Shown: positions 1-8,950, counted from the first letter of the stretch. The stretch is DNA of 64,000 bases from Streptomyces sp. TP-A0356 (GCF_001417775.1 NZ_BBZJ01000022.1:186001-250000), one strand, 5' to 3'. Numbers and translations are program-made. Notes: generated by a model from the letters alone, not told the origin.

Positions 1-2187
1 CTCTCGCGCCGCTCCCAGGGTCTGATCCAGCGCCAGCTGTCGCTGATCTCCGAACTGGAGTCCCGCGAGGCCGACCCGGACCAGCTGTCCTCGCTCTTCA
101 AGCTCGACCACCTCGCGACGCGTATGCGCCGTAACGGTGAGAACCTCCTCGTCCTCGCCGGTGAGGAGCCCGGCCGCCGCTGGACCCGCCCGGTCCCGCT
201 GGTCGACGTGCTGCGCGCCGCCGCCTCCGAGGTGGAGCAGTACGAGCGCATCGAACTGGCCTCGGTCCCGGCCACCGAGGTCGCCGGCCGCGTCGTCAAC
301 GACCTCGTGCACCTGCTCGCCGAGCTGCTCGAGAACGCCACCTCGTTCTCCTCGCCGCAGACCAAGGTCAAGGTCACCGGTCACGCGCTGCCCGACGGCC
401 GGGTACTGATCGAGATCCACGACACCGGTATCGGTCTGTCCCCCGAGGACCTGGCCCAGATCAACGAGCGGCTCGCCTCGCCGCCCACGGTGGACGTCTC
501 CGTCTCCCGCCGCATGGGCCTCTTCGTGGTCGGCCGTCTGTCGCAGCGCCACGGCATCCGCATCCAGCTGCGCCCGTCCGACTCCGGTGGTACGACCGCG
601 CTGGTCATGCTCCCGGTCGACGTCGCCCAGGGCGGCAAGAAGCCCACTCCGGGCAAGCCGGGCCAGGGCGCCCCGGTGACCGGCGGCCCCGCCGCCGCGC
701 AGGCCGCCGCCGGTGCGGCCGCGGCCCGTCGCCAGGCCCAGCAGGGCGGCACCGGACTCGGCGCCGCGCCGCAGCGCGGGCAGGTGGGCAGCGGATCCGG
801 TCCCCGCGCCGCGCTGCCGGGAAGCGCCGCCGGTGACCGACCCGATGGTCCCGGCGGTCCGCAGGGTCCCGCCGCCCCGCAGCAGGGCCGGCCGGCCCCG
901 GCGGGCGCGGGTGCCGGTGCCTTCGGGCCGGGCGGCCCGCAGGGTCCCCAGGCCTTCCAGGACCCGGGCACGCGCCAGGGCGGCTTCGGTGACGGCGGCC
1001 CGGGCACCACCCGGCCGGGCGGCTTCGGTGACGGCGCCCCGCCTGCCGCACAGCAGCCGCAGCAGCCGCAGCAGCCGCGACAGCCCAAGGAGCGCGGAGG
1101 ACGCCGTCGGCCGCAGCTGCCCGGGCGTGGGGGTCAGCGTGCCGAGCTGCCCGGTGGCAGCCAGCAGCGCACCCCGAGCTGGAGCGACGAGAACGCGCAG
1201 CCGCCGGTGCCCCGCGCCTCGCTGGACGCCCCGCGCGGCCACGAGGAGCCGGACGCCCTGTCCGCGACCTCTCCCATGCCCCGCATCGACGACCGCCAGG
1301 GCCCGGGCTCGACCTCGGAGATCCCGCGCGTCGACGACCGCCAGGGCCCCGGTTCCACCTCCGAGTTCCCGCGACCTGACTACAACGCACCGCGCCCCGG
1401 CGCGGGCGCCGTGGACAACAGCGGGCAGTTCGTCCGCTCGGACGTCTTCGGCAGCCCGGACCAGGGCGGCACGCCGGGCCAGTTCCCGGCGGGCCGTGGT
1501 CAGAACACCGGCCAGTTCCCGGCCCCCGGCCGCCCCCAGGACCCGGCCTTCACCGGCCAGTTCGGGACGCAGGGCCCCGACGGCTCCGGCACGGGTCAGT
1601 TCGCCGCCCCGGGCTACGGGAACCACCAGGACCCGTCCTCCACAGGCCAGTTCGAGCGGCCGCAGGCAGGCCCCGGCGGCTATGGTGCCCCCCGGCCGCC
1701 GGCCCCGCAGCGTTCGCAGCAGCAGCCGCGTCGTCAGGAGCCGGAGGCCCTGCCGCCGGCGTCGGGTCCCGGCGACGGGCGTACACCGCTGTACGACACG
1801 CTTGAGACCAACTGGTTCCGCGGCGACCGGGGGCAGAGCAACGGCTCCCCGGCCCCGCAGCAGCCCCCCGCAGCCCCCCAGCGTCCGGCCCCCACGGCCT
1901 GGCGCACCTCGCCGAACGACGAGTTCGTCCGCCAGGCCGAACGTGTGCGGCAGCCCGCCGCGGGCGGCATCACCACCTCCGGCCTGCCACGCCGGGTCCC
2001 GCGCGCGAACCTCGTGCCGGGCACGGCCCAGCAGCAACAGCACCAAACCGGTCCGCAGGTCTCGCGTGCGCCTGACGACGTGCGCGGTCGGCTGACCAAT
2101 CTCCGACGGGGCATCGCCCAGGGTCGCCAGGCCGGTACCGGCCAGACCGGCAGCTTCCGCAGCCCCACTCACCAGCAGGAGCGTTAG
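1..2187 (+). CDS. cvnA1: Conservon sensor ATPase CvnA, 5' end missing
   Basis: This is the C-terminal part of the histidine-kinase-like protein of a conservon. The frame is open from base 1 and the start lies outside the window. The visible part begins in the conserved dimerisation-like segment and then has a HATPase fold: N box (ELLENATSF), a D-T-G-I-G-L motif and a G-G-T-T box. A Pro/Gly/Gln-rich tail follows with tandem repeats: two copies of IDDRQGPGSTSE-like units and about seven (S/T)GQF motifs. The last ~60 residues (SGLPRRVPRANL ... RGRLTNLRRG) are conserved with the second conservon. The stop abuts the TTG of cvnB. It is probably a membrane scaffold that signals through the roadblock and GTPase partners. 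The symbol rests on synteny with S. coelicolor cvn1. Confidence 0.93.
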   Translation, partial: LSRRSQGLIQRQLSLISELESREADPDQLSSLFKLDHLATRMRRNGENLLVLAGEEPGRRWTRPVPLVDVLRAAASEVEQYERIELASVPATEVAGRVVNDLVHLLAELLENATSFSSPQTKVKVTGHALPDGRVLIEIHDTGIGLSPEDLAQINERLASPPTVDVSVSRRMGLFVVGRLSQRHGIRIQLRPSDSGGTTALVMLPVDVAQGGKKPTPGKPGQGAPVTGGPAAAQAAAGAAAARRQAQQGGTGLGAAPQRGQVGSGSGPRAALPGSAAGDRPDGPGGPQGPAAPQQGRPAPAGAGAGAFGPGGPQGPQAFQDPGTRQGGFGDGGPGTTRPGGFGDGAPPAAQQPQQPQQPRQPKERGGRRRPQLPGRGGQRAELPGGSQQRTPSWSDENAQPPVPRASLDAPRGHEEPDALSATSPMPRIDDRQGPGSTSEIPRVDDRQGPGSTSEFPRPDYNAPRPGAGAVDNSGQFVRSDVFGSPDQGGTPGQFPAGRGQNTGQFPAPGRPQDPAFTGQFGTQGPDGSGTGQFAAPGYGNHQDPSSTGQFERPQAGPGGYGAPRPPAPQRSQQQPRRQEPEALPPASGPGDGRTPLYDTLETNWFRGDRGQSNGSPAPQQPPAAPQRPAPTAWRTSPNDEFVRQAERVRQPAAGGITTSGLPRRVPRANLVPGTAQQQQHQTGPQVSRAPDDVRGRLTNLRRGIAQGRQAGTGQTGSFRSPTHQQER

Positions 2188-2610
2188 TTGAGCCCGATGA
2201 GCCAGGCGGCACAGAACCTCAACTGGTTGATCACCAACTTCGTGGACAACACCCCCGGGGTGTCCCACACCGTCGTCGTGTCCGCCGACGGACTCCTTCT
2301 GGCGATGTCCGAAGGCTTCCCGCGTGACCGCGCCGACCAGCTCGCGGCCGTGGCGTCCGGCCTCACCTCTCTGACGGCCGGGGCCTCCCGGATCTTCGAG
2401 GGCGGCAGTGTGGCGCAGACGGTCGTCGAGATGGAACGCGGCTTCCTGTTCCTGATGTCCGTCTCGGACGGCTCGTCGCTCGCCGTGCTCGCCCACCCCG
2501 AGTGCGACATCGGCCTTGTCGGCTACGAGATGGCCCTGCTGGTCGACCGCGCGGGCGCGGTACTCACGCCCGACCTGCGCGCCGAACTCCAGGGCAGTCT
2601 GCTCCACTGA
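2188..2610 (+). CDS. cvnB1: Roadblock/LC7 protein CvnB
   Basis: This 140-residue roadblock/LC7 protein (MglB-like family) is thought to bind the small GTPase CvnD and link it to the CvnA sensor. The body reads NWLITNFVDNTPGVSHTVVVSADGLLLA, typical of the family, over the full usual length. The TTG at 2188 follows the cvnA stop directly and has AGGAG about 6 nt upstream. An in-frame ATG at 2197 is an alternative start. The second conservon starts at the equivalent codon with GTG, which supports 2188. It is cytoplasmic and likely translationally coupled to cvnA1. Confidence 0.93.
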   Translation: MSPMSQAAQNLNWLITNFVDNTPGVSHTVVVSADGLLLAMSEGFPRDRADQLAAVASGLTSLTAGASRIFEGGSVAQTVVEMERGFLFLMSVSDGSSLAVLAHPECDIGLVGYEMALLVDRAGAVLTPDLRAELQGSLLH

Positions 2611-2722
2611 CCGGCCCCGGTACCACCCACCTCACCAAATCACCGTCCGGCCGCCACAGTCCCCCCACCGGCCCCCGTCAGACGGCACGACTGACCGACT
2701 TGCTGTCCCGCCCGGAGGATTC

Positions 2723-3121
2723 ATGACCCCGCCCACCGCCCATCATGATCCGTACGCCGAGCCGTACGGGGACGAGGGCGACCAGCCGCTGGTACGTCCG
2801 TACGCGATGACCGGCGGCCGGACCCGGCCGCGCTATCAGCTCGCGATAGAGGCGCTGATCAGCACCACGGCCGACCCGGCCCAGCTGATGGGACTGCTCC
2901 CGGAGCACCAGCGGATCTGCCACCTGTGCCGTGAGGTGAAGTCGGTGGCAGAGGTGTCGGCACTTCTGGCCATGCCGCTCGGTGTGGCACGGATTCTCGT
3001 CGCGGACCTCGCGGAGGCCGGTCTCGTCGCGATCCACCAGCCGGGTGGCGACGAGAACAACGGCGGCGCGCCGGACGTGACACTGCTCGAAAGGGTGCTC
3101 AGTGGACTTCGCAAGCTCTGA
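2723..3121 (+). CDS. cvnC1: DUF742 protein CvnC
   Basis: This is a 132-residue DUF742 protein, the third conservon component. The DUF742 core starts at LVRPYAMTGGRTRPR and contains a winged-helix-like segment (EHQRICHLCREVKSVAEVSALL) ending in VTLLERVLSGLRKL. The chosen ATG has GGAGGA 4 nt upstream; the open frame extends further 5' but without a ribosome-binding site. It follows cvnB1 after 112 nt, and its 3' end overlaps the GTG of cvnD1 by 20 nt. Its N-terminal extension is much shorter than in the second conservon copy. Its biochemical role is not established; it probably acts as an adaptor between sensor and GTPase. Confidence 0.92.
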   Translation: MTPPTAHHDPYAEPYGDEGDQPLVRPYAMTGGRTRPRYQLAIEALISTTADPAQLMGLLPEHQRICHLCREVKSVAEVSALLAMPLGVARILVADLAEAGLVAIHQPGGDENNGGAPDVTLLERVLSGLRKL

Positions 3122-3677
3122 CGGAGGGCGGGCGACCACCTCCGCGAAGATCGTGGTGGCGGGCGGCTTCGGCGTGGGCAAGACCACGTTCGTCGGCGCC
3201 GTCTCGGAGATCAACCCGCTGCGCACGGAGGCCGTCATGACGTCCGCCTCGGCGGGCATCGACGACCTCACCCACACCGGGGGCAAGACCACCACCACGG
3301 TGGCCATGGACTTCGGTCGCATCACCCTGGACCAGGACCTGATCCTCTACCTCTTCGGTACGCCGGGCCAGGACCGCTTCTGGTTCATGTGGGACGACCT
3401 GGTCCGCGGTGCCATCGGCGCGGTGGTCCTGGTCGACACCCGTCGGCTCGCCGACTGCTTCCCCGCGGTCGACTACTTCGAGAACAGCGGCCTGCCGTTC
3501 GTCATCGCCCTCAACGGCTTCGACGGGCATCAGCCCTACAACCCGGACGAGGTGCGCGAGGCCCTGCAGATCGGCCCCGACACGCCGATCATCACCACGG
3601 ACGCCCGCCACCGGGCCGACGCCAAGAGTGCACTGATCACGTTGGTCGAACATGCGCTCATGGCACGCCTGCGGTAG
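3102..3677 (+). CDS. cvnD1: Small Ras-like GTPase CvnD
   Basis: This 191-residue GTPase is the output element of the conservon. The P-loop GGFGVGKTT is near residue 20. The switch II region is LFGTPGQDRFWFMW, so the usual DxxG is replaced by a GTPG form. The G4 position reads NGFD rather than NKxD. These features are typical of the conservon/MglA-like family. The GTG start overlaps the end of cvnC1. The first half of the gene is nearly identical in DNA sequence to cvnD2 (see findings), unlike the rest of the operons. The operon ends here; a hairpin at 3833-3854 may terminate it. Confidence 0.94.
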   Translation: MDFASSDGGRATTSAKIVVAGGFGVGKTTFVGAVSEINPLRTEAVMTSASAGIDDLTHTGGKTTTTVAMDFGRITLDQDLILYLFGTPGQDRFWFMWDDLVRGAIGAVVLVDTRRLADCFPAVDYFENSGLPFVIALNGFDGHQPYNPDEVREALQIGPDTPIITTDARHRADAKSALITLVEHALMARLR

Positions 3678-4044
3678 GGCAATTCAACGGCGCCATACGG
3701 CAGTTGTCGTAGATTCCGGGGAGCCGGCTGTGGTGTTTGACACGGTCGGCCCCTGTGTTCATAACGTTTCGACAGAGAAATCCGGTGGTATCGCCACGCG
3801 TCGCGGTCGGTCGGTGTCGCTGCGCTCACAAAAGCCCCGCCTTTTGGCGGGGCTCGCTCTTTATGACCGTTTTATCTGGGGCTTACAGCTGCCGGAATCG
3901 TGACTTCCGAGTGTTTGGAATCGCGCAGGTCGACGTGCTGGAATGCCTGAACTGCCCATTAGTCAAAGACGTACTGGTCGGAGACAGGGCTCTGGAGACA
4001 CCGCGGCACGACGTAGGTGCCGTCGCCGAGAGGTTGTTGGTCGA
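3678..4044 (+). other. Intergenic region between the two conservons
   Basis: These 367 nt separate cvnD1 from cvnA2. I see the terminator hairpin at 3833-3854 and an AT-richer stretch around 3755-3785 and 3855-3885 that could hold the cvnA2 promoter, but no convincing -35/-10 pair. An open frame upstream of 4045 has an ATG at 3943, but it lacks a good ribosome-binding site and conserved residues. Confidence 0.5.
3833..3854 (+). terminator. Intrinsic terminator after cvn1
   Basis: A perfect 9-bp stem (AGCCCCGCC / GGCGGGGCT) with a TTTT loop is followed by CGCTCTTTAT. It lies about 155 nt after the cvnD1 stop and before the cvnA2 start, so it probably separates the two conservons. The position leaves room for the cvnA2 promoter downstream. 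Confidence 0.75.
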
Positions 4045-7000
4045 GTGAGGCGAAGCAAGAACGGTCCCGAGCCGTCGGCGCGGGGCAACTTCACCCCGCC
4101 GCCGCGCGGAGCGGCACCCGCACAAGTGCCCGGCCCGGAGCCGACGGCTCTCCCGCCCAGCGGTAGCCGCTTCTCCCCGCGCAACTGGCGCGTGCCGACC
4201 AGGCTGAACGCGATCCTGCTCATACCCGTGCTGGTGGGCCTGGTCATGGGCGGCTTCCAGGTGAAGAACTCGATCGACACCTGGAACCAGGCGCAGGACG
4301 CGGAGAACACCGCCCGCCTGGTTCAGGCCTCCCTGACGTACGCCGACGCGCTGTACCAGGAACGTGACGCCTCCGCGGCTCCGCTGCTGCAGGGCGACGT
4401 GAAGAACTCGACCGTCACGCAGGTCCGCGCCGCCACCGACCAGGCCGCCGGCGCCTTCGACCGGGCCGCGCAGAAGATGCCGCACACCTCGGGTCTGGTT
4501 CGCCGCCTGGCCATCTTCCGCAAGGCGGAGACCAGGCTCCCGGCGCTGCGCCAGGCCGCGTACACCTCCCAGCTGACCGGCGTGCAGACCGAAGAGGGCT
4601 ACGTCGAGGTCGCGCACCCGCTGATGGAGTTCGCCAACGAGCTCGGCCTCGGCACCGGCAACATCACCAGCTACGGCCGCACGGTCTACGCCATCTCGCT
4701 CACCAAGGCCGCGCTCTCCCTGGAACGCTCGATCGGCATGCACCTGCTGGTCAAGCCGGGCCCCGGCGCCACCAGCCTCGCCAAACAGCGCGTCGCCCTC
4801 TCCTCGTACGCCTACCTCGAGGGCATCGCCGTCGAGGAGTACATCGGTGGTGGTACCGCCGGGGACGCCGCCAAGCTGGACGAGGCCAAGGCGAAGCTGA
4901 AGAGCGACGGCGCCGCCCAGGCCCAGCAGGCCGCCGCGCAGGCGAAGGCCCAGGGCAAGACGTACGTGCCCCCGCCCGCCGACCCCACGCAGATGGTCGC
5001 GGGCCTCGCCACGCTGGGCTCCACCGACGCCACCGCCCGCGCCGCGCTCGCCCAGCAGGGCGTCACCGCGCAGAACTGGTGGGGGGTCAACACCCTCAAG
5101 TACAACGCCTACCGCACGATCGAGTCGGACCTGGCCGACAAGGCCGTGGCGGACGCCTCGATCATCGCCAACGACGCCAAGACGTCCGCGTTCATCACCG
5201 GTGCCATCGTCGTCGTCGCCCTGCTCGCCGCGTTCATCCTGGCCGGCCTCATGGCCCGCCAGATGAGCCGCTCGATGCGCCAGCTGCGCAACGCCGCCTT
5301 CGGCGTCGCCGAACAGCGTCTGCCGATGCTGGTCGACCAGCTCTCGCGCACCGACCCCGGCCGCGTCGACACCCGTGTCGCGCCCATCCCGATCTCCTCC
5401 ACGGACGAGATCGGCGAGGTCGCCCGCGCCTTCGACCAGGTCCACCGCGAGGCCGTCCGGCTCGCCGCCGAGCAGGCCCTGCTGCGGGGCAACATCAACG
5501 CGATCTTCACCAACCTCTCGCGCCGCAACCAGTCGCTGATCGAGGGCCAGCTGACCCTGATCACCGACCTGGAGAACAACGAGGCCGACCCGGACCAGCT
5601 GGAGAACCTCTTCCGCCTGGACCACCTCGCGACCCGTATGCGCCGCAACGGCGAGAACCTCCTCGTCCTCGCCGGCGAGGAGCCCGGCCGTCGCTGGGAC
5701 CAGCCGGTCCCGCTGGTGGACGTGCTGCGCGCCGCCTCCTCCGAGGTGGAGCAGTACGAGCGCATCGAGCTCTCCGGCGTCCCGGAGGCCGAGATCCACG
5801 GCCGCGCCGTGACCGACCTCGTGCATCTGCTGGCCGAGTTGCTGGAGAACGCCACGACGTTCTCCTCCCCGCAGACCAAGGTTCGGGTGACCGCCACGCG
5901 GCTGCCCGACGGTCGGGTCATGATCGAGATCCATGACAAGGGCATCGGCCTGACGGCCGAGGACTTCGCGGACATCAACCACAAGCTGGCCAACCCGCCG
6001 ACCGTGGACGCCGCGATCTCGCAGCGCATGGGCCTGTTCGTGGTCGGCCGGCTCTCCGACCGGCACGGCATCCGGGTCCAGCTGCGTCCCTCCGGCGAAC
6101 AGGCCGGCACCACATCGCTGGTGATGCTCCCCGACGCCATCACCCACGGCGGTGGCGGCGAGCAGCCGCTGGAGCGCGACGAGTTCACCGTCTCGCAGAT
6201 CATCCCGGAGCAGCAGCCCTTCCCGGGCGAGAGCTTCGACGGACAGCCGATGCGGACGGCGGCGGAGCTGGGCTTCGACGACAGCCGTTACACCGAGGTC
6301 CCGGACGACATCCGGGACCTGGACCCCGTCGGCCGCTCGCTGATGCGCGAGGAGCGCCGGGCGGCCCTGGAGGCCCAGGCCCAGGGGCAAGGCCGGCAGC
6401 AGGAGGCCCAGGAGCCCGCTCCGTCCTACCAGGACGGGTTCGAGGCACAGCGGCCCGCGTACGACAACGGGCAGCACGCCTACGACAACGGGCAGCAGCA
6501 CGCCTACGACCAGCAGCGGGCCGCGTACGACCAGCAGACGGCGTACCAGGAGCCCCAGCAGCCCGCATACGACGAGTCGTACTTCTCGTCCGGCGGCGGC
6601 CTGCCGCAGGGCGACGGCTTCCCGTCCGTCGGCGGCTACCCGGAGCCCGCCTATGCGGAGCCGGTCCAGGAGAACCGTGGGCCGGCCCAGGCGGCGGCCT
6701 CGGAGACGTTCTCCACCTTTGAGCAGCCCTCCTACCAAAACGACTGGCCGAAGCAGGACGGCTACCAGAGCGACTACCGCACCGATTACGCTCCGGAAAC
6801 GGAATCCGCGCAGGCCGCTGACGCAAGCGAGCGGGACCGCGTAGGCTTCGACCGTCCGGGACCGGCCCCCTCCGCCGTCCACGAGCTGACCGACGCCGGA
6901 CTGCCCCGCCGCGGCTCCACCGCGAACGGCGCCGCCGGCAGGCCGCAGCCCGTGACGCAGGAGCCGCCGACGGCCACGGAGCCGAGCGGAGACTGGCGCT

Positions 7001-7281
7001 CCGCGAACGACCAGCGGTGGCAGCAGGCTTCGCAGCTGCGGAAACCCAAGGCGGGCGGGGTCACCTCTTCCGGTCTGCCTCGGCGGGTACCCAAGGCGAA
7101 CCTCATGGAGGGCGCCGCGGAAGCGACCCCGCAGGGAGGCCCACAGGTCTCCCGCGCCCCCGAGGACGTGCGGGGCAGGCTGAGCAACCTGCGTCGGGGC
7201 GTCCAGCGGGGACGCAACGCAGGAAGTGAAACGAACGGCCAGGGCTTCGGTCCTGACAGCACCTACAACCAGGAGCGTTAG
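4045..7281 (+). CDS. cvnA2: Conservon sensor ATPase CvnA, complete
   Basis: This 1078-residue membrane sensor has a cytoplasmic Pro-rich start and TM1 at about 55-72. An extracellular nitrate/nitrite-sensor-like helical domain follows to about residue 380, including an Ala/Gln/Lys coiled segment. TM2 lies at about 382-405, then a HAMP-like linker and a HATPase domain at about 590-700 (N box ELLENATTF, D-K-G-I-G-L). The tail is Gln/Tyr-rich with tandem AYDNGQ/AYDQQ repeats (DNA 6457-6590) and a conserved basic end. The GTG at 4045 starts MRRSKNGPEPS and has GAGAGG 11 nt upstream; ATG 3943 is an upstream alternative. It is probably a scaffold/kinase for CvnBCD2. Confidence 0.92.
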   Translation: MRRSKNGPEPSARGNFTPPPRGAAPAQVPGPEPTALPPSGSRFSPRNWRVPTRLNAILLIPVLVGLVMGGFQVKNSIDTWNQAQDAENTARLVQASLTYADALYQERDASAAPLLQGDVKNSTVTQVRAATDQAAGAFDRAAQKMPHTSGLVRRLAIFRKAETRLPALRQAAYTSQLTGVQTEEGYVEVAHPLMEFANELGLGTGNITSYGRTVYAISLTKAALSLERSIGMHLLVKPGPGATSLAKQRVALSSYAYLEGIAVEEYIGGGTAGDAAKLDEAKAKLKSDGAAQAQQAAAQAKAQGKTYVPPPADPTQMVAGLATLGSTDATARAALAQQGVTAQNWWGVNTLKYNAYRTIESDLADKAVADASIIANDAKTSAFITGAIVVVALLAAFILAGLMARQMSRSMRQLRNAAFGVAEQRLPMLVDQLSRTDPGRVDTRVAPIPISSTDEIGEVARAFDQVHREAVRLAAEQALLRGNINAIFTNLSRRNQSLIEGQLTLITDLENNEADPDQLENLFRLDHLATRMRRNGENLLVLAGEEPGRRWDQPVPLVDVLRAASSEVEQYERIELSGVPEAEIHGRAVTDLVHLLAELLENATTFSSPQTKVRVTATRLPDGRVMIEIHDKGIGLTAEDFADINHKLANPPTVDAAISQRMGLFVVGRLSDRHGIRVQLRPSGEQAGTTSLVMLPDAITHGGGGEQPLERDEFTVSQIIPEQQPFPGESFDGQPMRTAAELGFDDSRYTEVPDDIRDLDPVGRSLMREERRAALEAQAQGQGRQQEAQEPAPSYQDGFEAQRPAYDNGQHAYDNGQQHAYDQQRAAYDQQTAYQEPQQPAYDESYFSSGGGLPQGDGFPSVGGYPEPAYAEPVQENRGPAQAAASETFSTFEQPSYQNDWPKQDGYQSDYRTDYAPETESAQAADASERDRVGFDRPGPAPSAVHELTDAGLPRRGSTANGAAGRPQPVTQEPPTATEPSGDWRSANDQRWQQASQLRKPKAGGVTSSGLPRRVPKANLMEGAAEATPQGGPQVSRAPEDVRGRLSNLRRGVQRGRNAGSETNGQGFGPDSTYNQER

Positions 7282-7282
7282 T

Positions 7283-7705
7283 GTGAGCCCGATGAGCCAG
7301 GCGGCACAGAACCTGAACTGGTTGATCACCAACTTCGTGGACAACACCCCCGGGGTGTCCCACACGGTGGTGGTCTCCGCCGACGGACTCCTTCTGGCGA
7401 TGTCCGAAGGCTTCCCGCGCGACCGCGCCGACCAGCTCGCGGCCGTCGCCTCCGGTCTGACCTCGCTGACCGCGGGTGCCTCCCGCATCTTCGAGGGTGG
7501 CAGTGTGAACCAGACGGTTGTGGAGATGGAGCGCGGATTCCTCTTCATCATGTCCATTTCCGACGGTTCGTCGCTCGCGGTTCTGGCACACCCGGACGCG
7601 GACATCGGCCTCATTGGGTACGAGATGGCGCTTTTGGTCGACCGTGCCGGTACGGTCCTGACTCCGGACCTTCGTGCGGAGCTCCAGGGAAGCCTTCTCA
7701 ACTAA
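7283..7705 (+). CDS. cvnB2: Roadblock/LC7 protein CvnB
   Basis: This 140-residue roadblock protein is almost identical to CvnB of the first conservon. The differences are clustered around residues 80-115 (for example VNQTV for VAQTV, and PDADIGLI for PECDIGLV). The GTG start is 1 nt after the cvnA2 stop with AGGAG upstream. A longer open frame running into cvnA2 is not needed. It is predicted to bind CvnD2 and act as regulator or GAP-like partner, by analogy with MglB. The near identity to CvnB1 raises the possibility of cross-talk between the conservons. Confidence 0.93.
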   Translation: MSPMSQAAQNLNWLITNFVDNTPGVSHTVVVSADGLLLAMSEGFPRDRADQLAAVASGLTSLTAGASRIFEGGSVNQTVVEMERGFLFIMSISDGSSLAVLAHPDADIGLIGYEMALLVDRAGTVLTPDLRAELQGSLLN

Positions 7706-7803
7706 CAGACGAACGGTGTGTATTGGCGTCCCGGGGCCGTAAGGTTTCGGGACGCGGCTTCCCACAGGGATGGGTGCCCGGCGCAGTCGGAGGAGGAAAG
7801 AAA

Positions 7804-8388
7804 GTGGCAACACCCCCAGGCGGTTCGCCCACGGGCAACTGGTCGTACGGCCCTGGCCAGGGCCGTGGGCAGGGTGAGCAGAACCGGTACAACTTCCCCT
7901 CCGCTCCGAGCCAGCGGCGTCAGCCGTACGCGCCCCAGGGCCCCCAGGGTCCGGGTCCGTCGCCGTACGACCAGCCGTCGGCCCCGCGCATCCAGCCCGT
8001 GCAGCCGCAGCGCCGCGCCCCCGAACCGGCGCCCGCCGGGTCGTCGAACAATCCTCTGGTGCGCCCGTACGCGATGACGGGGGGCCGCACCAGGCCGCGG
8101 TACCAGCTCGCCATCGAGGCACTGGTGCACACCACCGCGCAGCCGCACCAGATGCAGGGCCAGCTGCCCGAGCATCAGCGGATCTGCAACCTCTGCCGGG
8201 AGATCAAGTCGGTGGCCGAGATCTCGGCGCTGCTGACGATCCCTCTCGGCGTGGCCAGGATCCTCGTCGCCGACTTGGCGGAGGCGGGCCTGGTCGCCAT
8301 CCATCAGCCCGGCGGCGACGAGAACGCCGGCGGCCAGCCAGACGTGACACTGCTCGAAAGGGTGCTCAGTGGACTTCGCAAGCTCTAG
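7804..8388 (+). CDS. cvnC2: DUF742 protein CvnC
   Basis: This 194-residue DUF742 protein has a Pro/Gln/Gly/Tyr-rich N-terminal extension of about 80 residues that the first copy lacks. The conserved core then runs from LVRPYAMTGGRTRPR to ERVLSGLRKL. The GTG at 7804 is fixed by a strong AGGAGG 7 nt upstream. The frame is open back to 7723, but that stretch has no ribosome-binding site. It overlaps the cvnD2 start by 20 nt, exactly as in the first operon. The extension may be a disordered interaction arm, similar in composition to the CvnA tails. Confidence 0.92.
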   Translation: MATPPGGSPTGNWSYGPGQGRGQGEQNRYNFPSAPSQRRQPYAPQGPQGPGPSPYDQPSAPRIQPVQPQRRAPEPAPAGSSNNPLVRPYAMTGGRTRPRYQLAIEALVHTTAQPHQMQGQLPEHQRICNLCREIKSVAEISALLTIPLGVARILVADLAEAGLVAIHQPGGDENAGGQPDVTLLERVLSGLRKL

Positions 8389-8950
8389 CGGCGGTCCTTC
8401 CCGCTCCACCACCTCCGCGAAGATCGTGGTGGCGGGCGGCTTCGGCGTGGGCAAGACCACGTTCGTCGGCGCCGTCTCGGAGATCAACCCGCTGCGCACG
8501 GAGGCCGTCATGACGTCTGCTTCGGCGGGCATCGACGACCTCACCCACACCGGGGACAAGACCACCACCACGGTGGCCATGGACTTCGGTCGCATCACCC
8601 TGGACCAGGACCTGATCCTCTACCTCTTCGGTACGCCGGGCCAGGACCGCTTCTGGTTCATGTGGGACGACCTGGTCCGCGGTGCCATCGGCGCGATCGT
8701 CCTGGTGGACACCCGCCGTCTGGCCGACTGCTTCCCCGCGGTCGACTACTTCGAGAACAGCGGCCTGCCGTTCGTCATCGCCCTCAACGGCTTCGACGGC
8801 AACCAGCCGTACAACCCGGACGAGGTGCGCGAGGCCCTGCAGATCGGCCCCGACACCCCGATCATCACCACGGACGCCCGCCACCGGGCCGACGCCAAGT
8901 CCGCGCTCATCACCCTGGTCGAGCACGCCCTGATGGCCCGGCTCCGCTAA
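8369..8950 (+). CDS. cvnD2: Small Ras-like GTPase CvnD
   Basis: This 193-residue conservon GTPase has P-loop GGFGVGKTT, switch region GTPGQDRFWFMW and NGFD at G4. It differs from CvnD1 mainly by a two-residue insertion near the start and a few substitutions (GDKT for GGKT, NQPYN for HQPYN). The GTG lies inside the end of cvnC2. It is the last gene of the operon and is followed at once by a strong terminator. Its function is by family inference: GTP-dependent output in development or secondary-metabolism control. Confidence 0.94.
   Translation: MDFASSSGGPSRSTTSAKIVVAGGFGVGKTTFVGAVSEINPLRTEAVMTSASAGIDDLTHTGDKTTTTVAMDFGRITLDQDLILYLFGTPGQDRFWFMWDDLVRGAIGAIVLVDTRRLADCFPAVDYFENSGLPFVIALNGFDGNQPYNPDEVREALQIGPDTPIITTDARHRADAKSALITLVEHALMARLR

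Noticed and set aside
3883..7701. A 1272-codon open frame on the minus strand across cvnA2
   Set aside because: It is antisense to a gene with clear domains, is low-complexity (Gly/Arg/Val/Leu) and is produced by the high third-position GC. No family motif or plausible ribosome-binding site.
1..8950. Very recent tandem duplication of the whole conservon
   Set aside because: CvnA and CvnC differ strongly between copies, so the duplication is old. Only parts (cvnD 5' half, cvnB start) are near-identical, which fits gene conversion better.
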